Positions 63,185 through 64,000 of a stretch of DNA of 64,000 nucleotides are shown here, one piece after another. The translations under genes were made by a program, and so were the position numbers. Position 1 is the stretch's first letter. Each line of letters begins with the position of its first letter. The stretch is from Microbacterium limosum (GTDB lineage: Bacteria > Actinomycetota > Actinomycetes > Actinomycetales > Microbacteriaceae), in contig NZ_CP137080.1 of NCBI RefSeq assembly GCF_036324365.1, positions 2,356,001 through 2,420,000 on the forward strand. The letters run 5' to 3'. Below the pieces are notes generated by a model. That model did no database searches. It saw nothing but the letters and a program-made list of their open reading frames with translations, and was not told the DNA's origin.

Positions 63185-64000
63185 TCATCCCGCAACGAGA
63201 CGCTCTGTGTGCGGCTCGATCCTGATCACCACCGACTTCGACACCGGGGTGTTGCTGCCCTCGGCGGTGCTCTCCAGCGGAACCAAGACATTCGCCTCGG
63301 GGAAGTAGGCGGCAGCACACCCCGGTGCCGTGGGATATGCGACGGCGCGGAGCCCACGGAGCTCGCGGTCCGCGTCGCCGGGGAATTCGCTGAACACGTC
63401 CACCTGCTGGCCGTCGACCAGCCCCAGCGCGCTCAGGTCGTCAGGGTTGACGAGAATCACGGCGCGACCGTTCTTGATCCCTCGGTAGCGGTCATTCAAG
63501 CCATAGATCGTGGTGTTGAACTGGTCATGGGACCGGATCGTCTGCAAGAGCAGACGACCAGGCGGACATTCCACGTGCTCGAGTTCATTGACCGTGATCA
63601 TCGCCTTGCGGGTCGGCGTCGGGAAGGTCCGGGAGTCGCGCGGCCCATGGGCGAGGACGAAACCGCCCGGCTGCCGGACTCGCTGGTTATAGCCCTCGCA
63701 GCCTGGTACGACTCGAGCGATGTGTTCCCGGATGGTGTCATAGTCTCGCTCGAATGCCGCCCAGTCGACGGGGATCGTATCGCCGAGAACCTCGCGTGCC
63801 AGCCGCGAGACGATGGCGACCTCCGAGAGAAGGCCGGGAGCGATCGGTTCGACTTGGCCGCGTGAGGGCCGGACGGCGCAGACGGTGTCCTCGACCGATA
63901 CGAACTGTTCGCCGCTGTCCTGTCGGTCGATTTCGCTACGACCCAGCGTCGGCAGGATGAGCGCCTCCTCGCCGACGACCGTGTGTGATCGGTTTAGCTT
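63185..64000 (-). CDS. FdhF/YdeP-type molybdopterin oxidoreductase, C-terminal part
   Basis: The reading frame is open to the right edge of the window, so only the last 271 residues are seen. They form the molybdopterin-dinucleotide-binding domain: TIRSHDQFNTTIYGLNDRYRGI, VAYPTAPGCAAAYFPEANVLVP and GSNTPVSKSVVIRIEP are characteristic of the FdhF/YdeP alpha subunit group, which includes predicted formate dehydrogenases. The substrate cannot be decided from this part. It converges on the threonine-aldolase-like gene with an 8-bp gap. Confidence 0.88.
   Translation of the reverse strand, partial: KLNRSHTVVGEEALILPTLGRSEIDRQDSGEQFVSVEDTVCAVRPSRGQVEPIAPGLLSEVAIVSRLAREVLGDTIPVDWAAFERDYDTIREHIARVVPGCEGYNQRVRQPGGFVLAHGPRDSRTFPTPTRKAMITVNELEHVECPPGRLLLQTIRSHDQFNTTIYGLNDRYRGIKNGRAVILVNPDDLSALGLVDGQQVDVFSEFPGDADRELRGLRAVAYPTAPGCAAAYFPEANVLVPLESTAEGSNTPVSKSVVIRIEPHTERLVAG

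Noticed and set aside
60456..63320. A 954-codon minus-strand frame spanning two plus-strand genes
   Set aside because: It lies opposite DUF6421 and the threonine-aldolase-like gene and shows no domain.

Overview
The window is chromosomal DNA from a high-GC actinobacterium, most likely Microbacteriaceae and probably Microbacterium or a close relative. I judge this from the GC-rich codon use, the ribosomal-protein gene order, the Ala/Lys/Glu-rich tails on several ribosomal proteins, many GTG and TTG starts, many leaderless genes, and lineage-typical proteins such as a DUF6421 protein. Almost everything from 21.2 to 53.2 kb, and from 0.4 to 18.7 kb, lies on the minus strand.

Region 0.4-18.7 kb is the ribosomal superoperon, read right to left. 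It contains S10-L3-L4-L23-L2-S19-L22-S3-L16-L29-S17, then L14-L24-L5-S8-L6-L18-S5-L30-L15. After a terminator come secY-adk-map plus a DsbA-like gene and an LPXTG-type choice-of-anchor A surface protein. Last is a separately promoted infA-rpmJ-rpsM-rpsK-rpoA-rplQ unit. The S14 gene usually found between L5 and S8 is missing. The plus-strand 3' end of an SGNH/OatA-like gene lies at the left edge.

Region 18.7-25.9 kb holds the S10 promoter and a structured leader of about 340 nt. A plus-strand, apparently leaderless beta-helix exoprotein is inserted between the S10 operon and tuf. The str genes rpsL-rpsG-fusA-tuf follow, with a promoter and leader for rpsL and a separate promoter for tuf.

Region 25.9-45.6 kb is accessory and cell-envelope oriented. 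It carries a subtilase-fold exoprotein and then a tightly coupled six-gene cluster. In transcription order the cluster is a membrane Ser/Thr kinase, a giant (about 1991 aa) Ig-like/FN3 surface protein, a MoxR AAA+ ATPase, a DUF58 protein, a transglutaminase-like membrane protein with replaced catalytic residues, a membrane FHA protein, and a small membrane protein. It resembles the PFNA cluster named in bifidobacteria. Four uncharacterised genes, three of them membrane proteins, lie upstream of the kinase.

Region 45.7-53.2 kb is rpoC and rpoB with a strong promoter. That promoter is back to back with an equally strong promoter facing a short DUF4062 remnant. Region 53.8-64 kb is mixed metabolism: 5-oxoprolinase (pxpA and a pxpB-pxpC fusion), a spermidine-synthase-like protein, a helical-repeat protein, a SprT-like protein, a ComB-like phosphatase, an SRPBCC-like protein, a YegS-type lipid kinase, a DUF6421 protein, a threonine-aldolase-family enzyme, and the C-terminal part of an FdhF/YdeP-type molybdopterin oxidoreductase running off the right edge. 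In this last region most genes start 6-7 nt after a TANNNT -10 box, so they are predicted to make leaderless mRNAs.

No tRNA, rRNA, CRISPR array, insertion sequence or prophage was recognised.
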